A stretch of DNA of 64,000 nt from Vibrio gazogenes (lineage in GTDB: Bacteria; Pseudomonadota; Gammaproteobacteria; Enterobacterales; Vibrionaceae). Under the pieces are notes generated by a model. It worked only from the letters and a program-made list of their open reading frames with translations. It was not told the DNA's origin and made no database searches. The stretch spans positions 1-64,000 of the forward strand of contig NZ_CP018836.1 in assembly GCF_002196515.1 (NCBI RefSeq). Direction: 5' to 3'. Made by a program: the position numbers and the translations under genes. This document shows positions 27,836 to 39,670 of the stretch, piece by piece. Each line of letters opens with the position of its first letter. Within the stretch, counting starts at the first letter, position 1.

Positions 27836-28423
27836 TTACAGGACCATCGGTAGTGTGGACGCCACAAGCAGAAAAGCCATTGCATAATTAAACCATAGGA
27901 GATGGACCGGATTGCGCAGGACGTTACTGATCTGTTTGCCGGCAAAGATCCAAGTGGTTCCGGAAGGAATATTGATGATGATAAAAATGGCAGCGGTCCA
28001 GAGTAGCCCTGGCACACTTGCAGACGGATTGTAGAGGCTCACCGCGGTGAGTGCCATCGACCAGCCTTTAGGATTGACCCACTGAAACAGGGCTGCGGCA
28101 TAAAACGTCATGGGCTGATAGTCGCCCGTGGCTATATTGGACTGACTGGTCGCGATCTTGATCGCTAAATAAACCAGATAGGACAGGCATAGCCATTTCA
28201 GAATAGGGTGGAGGATCGGGAAAGTATGGAACATACCGGCAGCACCGATACCCACCAAAAATAACATGACACCGAAGCCCAAAGTGACACCCAGCATATG
28301 TGGGAGTGTCCGCATGAAACCGACATTTGCCCCGGAAGTCATGAGCATCATATTGTTTGGTCCGGGTGTGAATGTCGCGGTGAATGCAAATAGGATCAGG
28401 GCGGGAAGTTGTTCAAATAGCAT
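27836..28423 (-). CDS. LysE/RhtB-family amino acid exporter
   Basis: A 195-residue membrane protein with about six helices. The N-terminal signature FTATFTPGPNNMMLMTSGAN is the LysE motif (TPGPNN), followed by GVTLGFGVMLFLVGIGA and YLVYLAIKIATS. It exports an amino acid or derivative; the substrate is unknown. The start at 28423 gives the usual family N-terminus. Confidence 0.9.
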   Translation of the reverse strand: MLFEQLPALILFAFTATFTPGPNNMMLMTSGANVGFMRTLPHMLGVTLGFGVMLFLVGIGAAGMFHTFPILHPILKWLCLSYLVYLAIKIATSQSNIATGDYQPMTFYAAALFQWVNPKGWSMALTAVSLYNPSASVPGLLWTAAIFIIINIPSGTTWIFAGKQISNVLRNPVHLLWFNYAMAFLLVASTLPMVL

Positions 28424-28700
28424 GGATGATTCTCTTGTTGTTTCAGGCTGTATCATTGTGAGAAATCATAACGAGAAAAACGGGCAATTTTGTGTTTATA
28501 TTGCATTAAATATTGAATTTATAGCAATGATTTGTTTGTTTTGGCTTTTTTGTAACAACAATATTGCGACTGGTTGCTGTAAAGCGACTGAAGTGAGATT
28601 TGAATGACTTTGCATCAAAACCGCGAAGGGGTGAACAAGATGGTGATGCGTCTCAAAAAATTTTACCTTCAGAGTTTCGTTTGTAATTGTTTTTGTTATA

Positions 28701-28728
28701 TTGACAACAATATTGACATCGATAGTAT
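28701..28728 (+). promoter_or_regulatory. Candidate sigma-70 promoter of the bgl-type operon
   Basis: TTGACA (28701-28706) and TAGTAT (28723-28728) are 16 bp apart and lie just before the RAT element. A second TTGACA at 28713 has no good partner. Confidence 0.55.
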
Positions 28729-28733
28729 TTACC

Positions 28734-28764
28734 AGGCGTGTTACTGATACGCAGGCAAGACCTG
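28734..28764 (+). promoter_or_regulatory. RAT ribonucleic antiterminator
   Basis: The segment with GTTACTGATACGCAGGCAAG matches the RAT sequences bound by BglG/LicT-family proteins (GTTACTG, GCAGGCAAAACC). Its 3' end overlaps the 5' arm of the terminator, so binding of the antiterminator stabilises the RAT hairpin and blocks terminator folding. The cognate protein is encoded at 32179 in the same operon. Confidence 0.9.
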
Positions 28765-28810
28765 GATTGGACAGTTCAAAATAAACTGTCCAATCCAGGT
28801 CTTTTTTTTT
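28758..28810 (+). terminator. Leader terminator of the bgl-type operon
   Basis: A 19-bp perfect stem from AGACCTGGATTGGACAGTT to its complement, with a 7-nt loop, then eight T residues. It stands 20 nt before the first PTS gene, so without antitermination the operon is off. Confidence 0.95.
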
Positions 28811-28829
28811 ACTTTAAAAAGGATAAATA

Positions 28830-30212
28830 ATGAATTACGACAATATAGCAAAGTCCATTTTAGAGTGTGTGGGTGGAAAAAAGAATATATCCAATGCGCT
28901 GCACTGTTCAACTCGACTCCGATTAGAGCTTCATAATACATCAGGTGCAGACTTAGAAAAAATTAAAGAAATTCCCGGTATTATGGGTGCTGTGAATAGT
29001 GGTGGTCAGTGTCAGGTCATTATTGGTAATGATGTTAGTTTCGTTTTCAATAAATTAACCACCCTGATTGATGATAATGGTAGTGAAGGCATTACAACTG
29101 AAAAATCGGTGAATAGAAAATTAGATTTGTCTCTGAAAGGATTGTTTGACAAATTCGCAGCGCTTGTAACCGGTATATTTCAGCCGATTATTCCTGCGAT
29201 TGCTGCTTCAGGTATGTTAAAAGCATTACTCTTGCTCTCCGTTTCTATGGGTTTAACCACAAAAACAAGTCAATTTTATTTGGTTACTAGCTATATTGCC
29301 GATGCGGCTTTTTACTTTCTTCCGCTGCTTCTGGCTTTTTCTTGTGCTCAGAAATTTAAAACCAATCCTTTTGTTTCGGTTGCTTTAGCTGGTGTATTAG
29401 TTCATCCAAAACTCATTGCATTAATGGGATCAGGGACACCGATTGAATATATTGGTATGCATATTCCTCCAGTATCTTATGCTTCTTCTGTGTTGCCGAT
29501 TATATTCACAATTTGGTTGATGTCATATATTGAACCGCTCGCTGATAAAGTCTCTCCCGGGGCGGTTAAAATATTTATGAAGCCGCTATTAGTCTTAGCT
29601 ATTGTAGCGCCTGTTGCATTGATTATATTAGGGCCAATGGGGACTTACATGGGACAAGGCTTATCCAGTGGTGTTTTTTGGATACAAAGTAAGGTTGGTT
29701 GGTTAGCCGTTGCATTGCTATCTATTTTAATGCCATTAATTGTTATGTTTGGTATGCATAAAGTATTCTATCCGATTATATTTGCTGCAATGGCATCACC
29801 GGGCTATGAGACATTAATTCATAGTGCCATGTTATCCTCAAATATGGCTCAAGGCGCAGGTGCATTGGCTGTATGGTATCTCACTAAAGATGTACAATTA
29901 AAACAAAATGCACTGCCTTCAGGAATTTCAGCGCTATTTGGTATCACTGAACCAGCATTGTATGGTGTTCATTTAAAGTTAAAGCGCTCGTTGCTTGGTT
30001 GTATGATCGGTGCCGGTTGTGCGGGGATCTATGCCGGTGTGGTCACCCTTAAAGCATACGCACCCGTTGGCCCGGGATTGGCCTCATTACCCATGTGGAT
30101 TGGTGAAGGTGACAATTTCTATCATGCACTGATTACGCTGGCGATTTCTGTAATTGTTACACCGATTGCGGTATATTTTATTGGTGTGGATAGTCCGGTA
30201 GAAAATAAATAG
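28830..30212 (+). CDS. Beta-glucoside-type PTS permease EIIBC (no IIA domain)
   Basis: A 460-residue PTS permease of the Glc superfamily. The IIB domain is N-terminal, with active-site Cys26 in ALHCSTRLR. The IIC domain follows, with about ten helices and the motifs GIFQPIIPAIAASGMLKALL and GITEPALYGV. It stops before any IIA domain, so it depends on a phosphate donor in trans. It imports and phosphorylates a beta-glucoside. It is the first gene of the operon and is paralogous to the next gene. DNA is AT-rich compared with the flanks. Confidence 0.93.
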   Translation: MNYDNIAKSILECVGGKKNISNALHCSTRLRLELHNTSGADLEKIKEIPGIMGAVNSGGQCQVIIGNDVSFVFNKLTTLIDDNGSEGITTEKSVNRKLDLSLKGLFDKFAALVTGIFQPIIPAIAASGMLKALLLLSVSMGLTTKTSQFYLVTSYIADAAFYFLPLLLAFSCAQKFKTNPFVSVALAGVLVHPKLIALMGSGTPIEYIGMHIPPVSYASSVLPIIFTIWLMSYIEPLADKVSPGAVKIFMKPLLVLAIVAPVALIILGPMGTYMGQGLSSGVFWIQSKVGWLAVALLSILMPLIVMFGMHKVFYPIIFAAMASPGYETLIHSAMLSSNMAQGAGALAVWYLTKDVQLKQNALPSGISALFGITEPALYGVHLKLKRSLLGCMIGAGCAGIYAGVVTLKAYAPVGPGLASLPMWIGEGDNFYHALITLAISVIVTPIAVYFIGVDSPVENK

Positions 30213-30243
30213 TGATTTTATTAATACTTTGGTAAGTTGAATT

Positions 30244-32166
30244 ATGAAAATCAGTGAATTTATCCGTGAGATTATATTATATATTGGTGGGGTGAACAAT
30301 ATCCTTGGGATAAATCACTGCTCAACTCGTTTGAGATTTGATATTGATGATTTAAAAGAAGTGGATATAAAGGCATTAAATAGAATGCCTAAAGTGGTTG
30401 AGGCATTTTATAGGGCAGGACAGGTTCAAATTATTATAGGCGATGATGTTAATGTTATATATAAAGAATTGTTAAGGACCTACAATATCCCGGTTGCACA
30501 TCAATCAAGGGTTGAATTTAATCATGATGGTTCATTATTGAAAGGAAATTTAAATAAGTTGATGTCAACTCTGGTTGGTATATTTCAACCCATCGTTCCT
30601 GCGATTATTGGTGCAGGTATGATTAAGGCGGGATTGTTGCTTTTTGTTAGCATCCACTTTATGGATAAATCCGATGATGTTTATCAACTATTAAACTTGA
30701 TCTCTGACTCTATATATTACTTTCTTCCTATACTACTTGCGTTATCATGTTCATATAAGTTTAACACCAATTCATTCTTATCTATCTCAATTGCCGGTGT
30801 TTTGGTTTATCCAGAACTTTTAAAAATACTATTGACGACCAATGTTATTGAAATTGCCGGTATAGAGCTCTCTTCTACCCAATATGCATCATCGATTATT
30901 CCTATCATACTCACCATTTGGATGATGTCTTATGTTGAACGACTTTGTGATCATGTGATACCGAGTATGGTTGCAATATTTTTAAAACCAGTTGTTATTT
31001 TAATTGTTATTGTCCCAATTTCATTGACTATTTTAGGCCCTGTTGGCAATCATATCGGAGGGATGCTGTCTGATTTCACTGTTTTTGTTCAGAGAGAATT
31101 CGGATGGTTTGCGAATGCACTGCTTGCTGCATGTATGCCATTTTTTGTCATGTTTGGTATTCACAAGATATTTTATCCTATAGTGATATCAGCCATGACT
31201 AAAACGGGATATGATACTTTGGTTCTTACCGCTATGTTAGCATCTAATGTTGCTCAGGGTGCTGGTGCTTTAACAGTTTGGTTATTCACACAAAGAAAAT
31301 CGCTAAAGCAAATCGCATTGCCAGCAGGAATAGCCGCTTTATTTGGTATTACAGAAGTAGCGTTATACAGTGTCCATTTGAAAATGAGACAAGCATTCGT
31401 TTGTTGTATGATTGGTGCAGCAACTTCTGGGTTACTTGCAGGTATCCTTGGGCTTAAAGCTTACGCAAATCTAGCCCCCGGATTAGTCACTTTACCAATG
31501 TTTATTGATGATGGATTTAATTTTCAATATTCATTGATCGTCATATTTACTTCTATTTTGGTTACATCCGTCTCTATATACCTATGGAACTTAAAAACAG
31601 GATTTCTTGCTGCAGTCAGTGAATCTGATGATATAGAGAAAAAGAATATTGATGATATAAAAAACAGAGATAGAGATAATAGAAATAGAATAGATTCCAA
31701 TACATTAGCAAATCGGATAATTATCTTTTCACCAATGTTTGGTGAATTACGCCCCTTGAATGAAGTAAAAAATGATGACTGGATAGACAATAATCTCTGG
31801 AAAGGTGTCGGTATATTACCCTCTCAGGGAATTGTCAGAGCACCATTTGATGGTATTGTTACTTCAAAATCTGTAAGTAACCACTCAATAAATTTAACTT
31901 CAGTTGAAGGTGTTGAGCTAATGATATGTATAGGTGTGAATGAGGATCAAACGAATTCAGACCTATTTTTTTCATATGCCAATGTGGGTGACTATGTAGA
32001 GCTTGGCGATAAACTGATTGAATTTAATATTGAGAAAGCGATTGACAATGATATGGATATATTTAGTGTGGTGATTGTTACCAATTCATCCGATTATTTT
32101 GATGTTATTTCGAGTGTAGAATCAAATAGCGTAAAACCAAGTAAGCCATTGCTTACAATATTATAA
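30244..32166 (+). CDS. Beta-glucoside-type PTS permease EIIBCA with altered IIA active site
   Basis: A 640-residue BglF-like permease: IIB (Cys26 in INHCSTRLRF), IIC (IFQPIVPAIIGAGMIKAGLL, GITEVALYSVHL) and a C-terminal IIA domain joined by an Asp/Asn/Arg-rich linker (about residues 460-490). In IIA, His547 (SNHSINL) matches the supporting His75 of IIA-Glc, but the position of the phosphorylated His90 is Cys562 (ELMICIGV, codon TGT at 31927). The spacing of 15 residues is normal, so alignment is secure. The domain cannot be phosphorylated in the usual way. It may use a donor IIA in trans or act as a sensor. Confidence 0.92.
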   Translation: MKISEFIREIILYIGGVNNILGINHCSTRLRFDIDDLKEVDIKALNRMPKVVEAFYRAGQVQIIIGDDVNVIYKELLRTYNIPVAHQSRVEFNHDGSLLKGNLNKLMSTLVGIFQPIVPAIIGAGMIKAGLLLFVSIHFMDKSDDVYQLLNLISDSIYYFLPILLALSCSYKFNTNSFLSISIAGVLVYPELLKILLTTNVIEIAGIELSSTQYASSIIPIILTIWMMSYVERLCDHVIPSMVAIFLKPVVILIVIVPISLTILGPVGNHIGGMLSDFTVFVQREFGWFANALLAACMPFFVMFGIHKIFYPIVISAMTKTGYDTLVLTAMLASNVAQGAGALTVWLFTQRKSLKQIALPAGIAALFGITEVALYSVHLKMRQAFVCCMIGAATSGLLAGILGLKAYANLAPGLVTLPMFIDDGFNFQYSLIVIFTSILVTSVSIYLWNLKTGFLAAVSESDDIEKKNIDDIKNRDRDNRNRIDSNTLANRIIIFSPMFGELRPLNEVKNDDWIDNNLWKGVGILPSQGIVRAPFDGIVTSKSVSNHSINLTSVEGVELMICIGVNEDQTNSDLFFSYANVGDYVELGDKLIEFNIEKAIDNDMDIFSVVIVTNSSDYFDVISSVESNSVKPSKPLLTIL

Positions 32167-32178
32167 TTATATGGTGAT

Positions 32179-33024
32179 ATGAAGATGAAGATTATAAAGA
32201 TTTTAAACACAAGTGTTGTTCTTGTGAAAAGAAATGATCGTCGAGAAGTAATCGTGTTTGGAAAGGGCATTGGTTTTAAAAGCAAACCGGGTGACCGAAT
32301 TAATCCTGATGATATTGAAAAAACATACATACTAGAAAGTGACTCAGTAACATTAGAGGTGATTGACTTATTAAGAGATATTCCTGGAGAGTATCTGTCT
32401 TTGGTGAGTGAAATCGTTGAGCACGCTGAATCGGTGTTAAAAGTATCTTTGTATGAACATGTTTATGTTTCACTCATTGACCACTTATATTTCGCAGCCA
32501 AGAGACTGAAACAAAACATGCCTATTTCTAATCGGATGCACTGGGAAATACAAAAGCTATATCCTATGGAATATAGTTTAGGGAAACATGCATTAACACT
32601 GGCTAAGCAATATCTGGATGTGGATTTTCCTGAAGAAGAGGCATCCAATATCGCATTTCATCTGATTAATGCACAGCAGGTCGATCAAAATATGAACCAG
32701 GTGATGCTGTTAGCGAGCATTGTGAAAAATATCTTAAATATTGTCAAAATAACATTTGATGTTGAATTTGATACGTTCTCAGTAAATTATTCTCGCTTTG
32801 TAAATCATTTGCAATTTTTTGCCCAAAGACTCGTTGGAGACAAAATGCTGAAGAGTGATGATGATGAGTTTCTAATGAGTGCAATACATAAGTACAATGA
32901 AGAATATGAGTGTGCTTTATCGATAAATGATTATGTTAAAGCTCGATTTGAACGCTCTATTCCCAATGAAGAGCTTCTGTATTTAATTATTCATATTAAT
33001 CGAGTTATTGTAAGAGATAAATAA
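32179..33024 (+). CDS. BglG/LicT-family transcriptional antiterminator
   Basis: A 281-residue RNA-binding regulator. The N-terminal CAT domain (IIKILNTSVVLVKRNDRREV, FGKGIGFKSKPGDRI) binds the RAT, followed by two PRD domains with conserved His in YVSLIDHLYFAAKRL, YSLGKHALTL and NIAFHLINAQ. PRD phosphorylation by PTS proteins sets its activity. Length and layout match E. coli BglG (278 residues). It lies between the permeases and the phospho-glucosidase and should act on the leader at 28734-28810. Two ATG starts 6 nt apart are possible. Confidence 0.95.
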   Translation: MKMKIIKILNTSVVLVKRNDRREVIVFGKGIGFKSKPGDRINPDDIEKTYILESDSVTLEVIDLLRDIPGEYLSLVSEIVEHAESVLKVSLYEHVYVSLIDHLYFAAKRLKQNMPISNRMHWEIQKLYPMEYSLGKHALTLAKQYLDVDFPEEEASNIAFHLINAQQVDQNMNQVMLLASIVKNILNIVKITFDVEFDTFSVNYSRFVNHLQFFAQRLVGDKMLKSDDDEFLMSAIHKYNEEYECALSINDYVKARFERSIPNEELLYLIIHINRVIVRDK

Positions 33025-34491
<1,467 letters not shown>

Positions 34492-34590
34492 TTAGCCTAC
34501 CGCACTGAAAGCGCGATGAATACGTTATTTGGGGCATATCAAATCAGATGGTTTTCCAAGGTATTCATCGTTTATCAAGCCGATCATTTA

Positions 34591-34613
34591 CTGGTGACTC
34601 AACGAGTCGCCAG
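34591..34613. terminator. Hairpin downstream of the bgl-type operon
   Basis: CTGGTGACTC and GAGTCGCCAG pair with one G-T pair around an AAC loop. There is no T tract, so it is at best a weak or factor-assisted terminator. Confidence 0.35.
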
Positions 34614-34716
34614 TCGCAGAAATACGATGTCCTCATATCAATTTACCTTCGAAATAAGCGCTCAGTTTGCTGAATATAAATGTGTCGGTGGGTCGGAAGC
34701 AAACTCATGTCAGATT

Positions 34717-35103
34717 TCAGTGGGTATATTGTGCCAATAAACGCTTCAATGCATCCGGATCTTGCTGTGCAAGCTTATCCAAGGCTTCTTTTGCGGTGTT
34801 TCTCATATTTTCTTGGTGCGTTTTTTTCACCGTTTCAACCCTATCCAAAAGTTTAGTCAGTGCCACAACCTCTTTGCTTTTACTATTCTTACTTAACTCA
34901 AGGACCACCTTTGCCAGCAAACTGAGCTGAGTACCGTAACTTGCGACATGACTCACGATCTCTTTTTCTATCGCTTGATTGCCGGCGAAATTCAGTTCGA
35001 TTTGGGGCGATAAAAAATTAGCCCGGGCATTAATATCTTGTTCAACCGCGCCGCTCAATGGTAAGTAGATGTTTTTTAACCAAAATGTAAACCATGGATT
35101 CAT
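34717..35103 (-). CDS. Hypothetical protein, 128 residues
   Basis: Not recognised. The start at 35103 (MNPWFTFWLKNIYLPLSGAV) follows AAGG; the longer frame to 35253 lacks a site. The N-terminus has an amphipathic or weakly membrane-associated segment, the rest is helical and charged with a Lys- and Gln-rich C-terminal half (KKTHQENMRNTAKEAL). It lies 133 nt downstream of an acetyltransferase gene on the same strand and may be a phasin-like helical protein, but this is only a structural impression. Confidence 0.65.
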   Translation of the reverse strand: MNPWFTFWLKNIYLPLSGAVEQDINARANFLSPQIELNFAGNQAIEKEIVSHVASYGTQLSLLAKVVLELSKNSKSKEVVALTKLLDRVETVKKTHQENMRNTAKEALDKLAQQDPDALKRLLAQYTH

Positions 35104-35236
35104 ATCTTTAACCTTAATCAATGTGATGTACTGATATGACAATAGTCCATTTTGTGATAATGCGTGTTTGGTTGAGTATGATAAATATGATTTTCTACGT
35201 TGATCACGCAGTATGATAGTGATGACATCAGTCCCG

Positions 35237-35740
35237 TTATCGCACGCCGGCATTCATTTTCAATTGCCAGTAACCGACTGAAATATAGCGATTAAACTTG
35301 AAACCGATGTGATTAAATTCACCAACGGGTTTGAACCCCAAGGATTCATGTAGCCGGACACTGGGTAAATTCGGCAGGGCAACCACCCCCATTACGTTTT
35401 TAATCCCTTGCTGTTTCAAGCGGTCTAGCAGCGCGCTATATAACTGACGTCCGAACCCATTGCCTGCTGTGGTTGGTGCTAAGTAAATCGTTGATTCTAC
35501 GGTAAACCTATATGCAGAGCGGGTATGCCAAGGGCCAGCATAAGCATATCCCATTATTTCATCATCCACTTCCAAGACAAGCCACGGGAAGCCCGTGCTT
35601 AATGTTTTTTGCAGACGTGCAGACATTTGATCGACGGATAGTGGCTGCTCTTCAAAGGTGATGGTGGTGTCACGAATGAAGTGATTGTAAATCGCGGTGA
35701 TAGCCGCGGAATCATTTAAATGACAATCTCTGATGTTCAT
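35237..35740 (-). CDS. GNAT N-acetyltransferase, phosphinothricin-acetyltransferase-like
   Basis: A 167-residue acetyltransferase with the order typical of the PAT group: MNIRDCHLNDSAAITAIYNH, DTTITFEEQPLS, YAYAGPWHTRSAYRFTVEST and the acetyl-CoA loop GNGFGRQLYSALL. Relatives acetylate phosphinothricin or methionine sulfoximine; here detoxification of such analogues is likely but unproven. GGGAGGACGT precedes the ATG at 35740. It is 40 nt downstream of the MarC-family gene. Confidence 0.9.
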   Translation of the reverse strand: MNIRDCHLNDSAAITAIYNHFIRDTTITFEEQPLSVDQMSARLQKTLSTGFPWLVLEVDDEIMGYAYAGPWHTRSAYRFTVESTIYLAPTTAGNGFGRQLYSALLDRLKQQGIKNVMGVVALPNLPSVRLHESLGFKPVGEFNHIGFKFNRYISVGYWQLKMNAGVR

Positions 35741-35780
35741 ACGTCCTCCCTGACGTTCTTGATTGATACTCAACGTCTGA

Positions 35781-36389
35781 TTATGAGCCAACCCATTTGC
35801 TGATACCAATTGCTTCCATGACAAATTCAACCGATAAAGCAGCAAGAATCATCCCCATAATCCGGGTGAGTAGAGAGGCGCCGCCAATGCCAATGATTCT
35901 GATAATCCCACCTGAAAAAATGAGTAATATCAGCGTAACGGTTAAAACGGAAAGCATCGTTAAAGATGTGATGACCTGATCTTGAATCGTATAAACATTG
36001 TTATCGGTGATGAGGATCACTGCCAAAATGGCACCGGGTGACGCAGTGGCGGGAATGGCGAGTGGAAACACTGCAATATCATGCAACGGTTCTCTTGCCT
36101 TCTCCTGATTATCATTAGAAAAGATCATTTGTAACCCGAACAGGAACAGAATGACACCCCCTGCGACCTGAAAAGAGATCAGGCTGATGCCCATTGCACC
36201 CAGTAGTAACTGCCCGACAATAATCGCACCTATTAAAATGAGTGCTGCATAAAAAATAGTCTTGTATGCGGTTTTTCTGCGCTCTTGGGCGGAGAATTTG
36301 ACCGTCATACCAGCAAATAAGGCCATTGTTCCAATGGGATCAATCGTTGCCCAAATGATGAGAAAATCGTGAATTACTTTGTCTATCAC
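35781..36389 (-). CDS. MarC-family inner-membrane protein
   Basis: A 202-residue membrane protein with six hydrophobic segments. The first, IIWATIDPIGTMALFAGMT, and the later IPATASPGAILAVILI are the paired signatures of the MarC/UPF0056 (YhgN) family. Function is not established in the family. The start is GTG after an AGGA element. It probably shares a transcript with the acetyltransferase downstream. Confidence 0.88.
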   Translation of the reverse strand: MIDKVIHDFLIIWATIDPIGTMALFAGMTVKFSAQERRKTAYKTIFYAALILIGAIIVGQLLLGAMGISLISFQVAGGVILFLFGLQMIFSNDNQEKAREPLHDIAVFPLAIPATASPGAILAVILITDNNVYTIQDQVITSLTMLSVLTVTLILLIFSGGIIRIIGIGGASLLTRIMGMILAALSVEFVMEAIGISKWVGS

Positions 36390-36760
36390 TCGTTTTTTAG
36401 TCCTCAGTTATTACATGTTTTAGAAAGAGATGGTCATTATCCTATATCTTATACTCGTAGATGAGAGTATGCGGTACTTAAATATGACGAAAAATTAACG
36501 ATTGGCGCCAGATTTGTTTTGTTAGTTTTTGTTGCGAGAGCTTCAGTGAAAGACCGGAGAGCATTAACAAGGTCGCGAGAGTGTCACCAATTGTACTCAA
36601 AATATAGTCCACAATATGCGTTAGATTGAATATTTTGTGCCCAAGTAACCGCAAGATGCAGGATTCAGAGTGTCTTCAATCGGCGCCTTTCTGCGTCAAA
36701 TGCGTATACTATGTATCGGTTAACAGTCTGTGACACAAAGACGGAGGCAGGGGGAAAACA
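36390..36760. other. Intergenic region with divergent promoters
   Basis: About 370 bp between the marC-like gene and the GH114 lipoprotein gene. Nothing beyond promoters is expected; no coding region, repeat or RNA gene was recognised. Confidence 0.5.
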
Positions 36761-37654
36761 ATGAATCACGTTACAAAATCGGCACTTTTGTCATTAGCTA
36801 TGACGCTGAGTATCGGGGCCTGTCAGGCTAACCCGCAGTCTCATTCATCACATGAGGTGACCCGGTGGTCTGTTCCGATCGGGTTGCGTTGGATGTGGCA
36901 ACTTCAGGATTATGAGAATTTTAAGATTGACCCTGATGTCGATGTTTATGATGTTGACCTGTTTGAGGCGAGTGAAGGTGGCGCGCGGAGTTTGATTCAC
37001 CGACTGAAATCTGCCAATAAAAAAGTGATTTGTTATTTCAGTGCCGGGACGCGAGAGGATTGGCGCAGCGATGCCGATGACTTTATCGACAGCGCTGTGA
37101 TTGCCGATGGCGACATGAAAGATTGGCCGGGAGAAATTTGGCTCAATATCGCGAATCGCGATGCGCTTGAGAATAATATCAAGCCCATTATGTCGAAACG
37201 ACTCGATTTGGCGGCTGCCAGCGGCTGTGATGCGGTTGAACCTGATAATGTTGATGCCTATACGAATATCGATGAAACCCACGGTATCATTCGCCCTGAT
37301 GACCAGCTGAGATACAATCGTTGGTTAAGCCAAGCCGCTCATCAGCGGGGGCTTGCGATTGGGCTCAAAAATGATATGCAACAGTTAAATGAGTTGGTCG
37401 ATGACTTTGATTTTGCGGTTAATGAACAATGTTATGCCTATGGTATTGAATGCGTGCATTATGTTGGAACGTTTCTGGCAAAAGGCAAAGCTGTTTTTAA
37501 CCAAGAATATTATACCGATGGTCAGGAGGGAGAGATTGACAGAAGTACATTCATCTCCTCTGCATGTTCATATTTCCAGAGTGTCGGTATTTCATCTTTG
37601 TGGAAGCAGGGCTATGCGTTAGATGGTGTCGGGGTGAAGTCTTGCGTGAATTGA
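36761..37654 (+). CDS. Lipoprotein with GH114 endo-alpha-1,4-polygalactosaminidase domain
   Basis: A 297-residue exported protein. The signal ends in a lipobox-like IGAC (Cys21), so it is probably lipid-anchored. The TIM-barrel domain shows WMWQLQDYENFKIDPDVDVY, VDLFEASEGG, KVICYFSAGTREDW, IWLNIANRDAL and GCDAVEPDNVDAYTN, all hallmarks of GH114 (TM1410-like) proteins. The family cleaves partly deacetylated galactosaminoglycans such as Pel. No pel genes are nearby. A strong GGGGG ribosome site precedes the ATG. Confidence 0.88.
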   Translation: MNHVTKSALLSLAMTLSIGACQANPQSHSSHEVTRWSVPIGLRWMWQLQDYENFKIDPDVDVYDVDLFEASEGGARSLIHRLKSANKKVICYFSAGTREDWRSDADDFIDSAVIADGDMKDWPGEIWLNIANRDALENNIKPIMSKRLDLAAASGCDAVEPDNVDAYTNIDETHGIIRPDDQLRYNRWLSQAAHQRGLAIGLKNDMQQLNELVDDFDFAVNEQCYAYGIECVHYVGTFLAKGKAVFNQEYYTDGQEGEIDRSTFISSACSYFQSVGISSLWKQGYALDGVGVKSCVN

Positions 37655-37770
37655 GCCTGGTTTTGCGTGCGCACCAAGCCGCAGGCGTATCATTTTTTAT
37701 CTCCCAGTCTCTGGCGCCACAGTTGATTGTTCGAGTGTTGTACAACTAAATCTCAATTTTCAACAGATAT

Positions 37771-37812
37771 AAAAAAGCCTTAGAAAGGGAACCACATCAT
37801 CTTTCTAAGGCT
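37771..37812 (-). terminator. Terminator of the uid-type operon
   Basis: On the minus strand AGCCTTAGAAAG and CTTTCTAAGGCT (12 bp) are followed by a T run (six A on the plus strand at 37771-37776). It lies 37 nt after the uidA stop codon. Confidence 0.88.
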
Positions 37813-37849
37813 GGAGCATGATTGGGTTAATCAATGACTCGTATTTAAC

Positions 37850-39670
<1,821 letters not shown>

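Noticed and set aside
34516..34740. 74-codon plus-strand frame after the phospho-glucosidase gene
   Set aside because: No ribosome site, no family match; it overlaps the end of a better-supported minus-strand gene.
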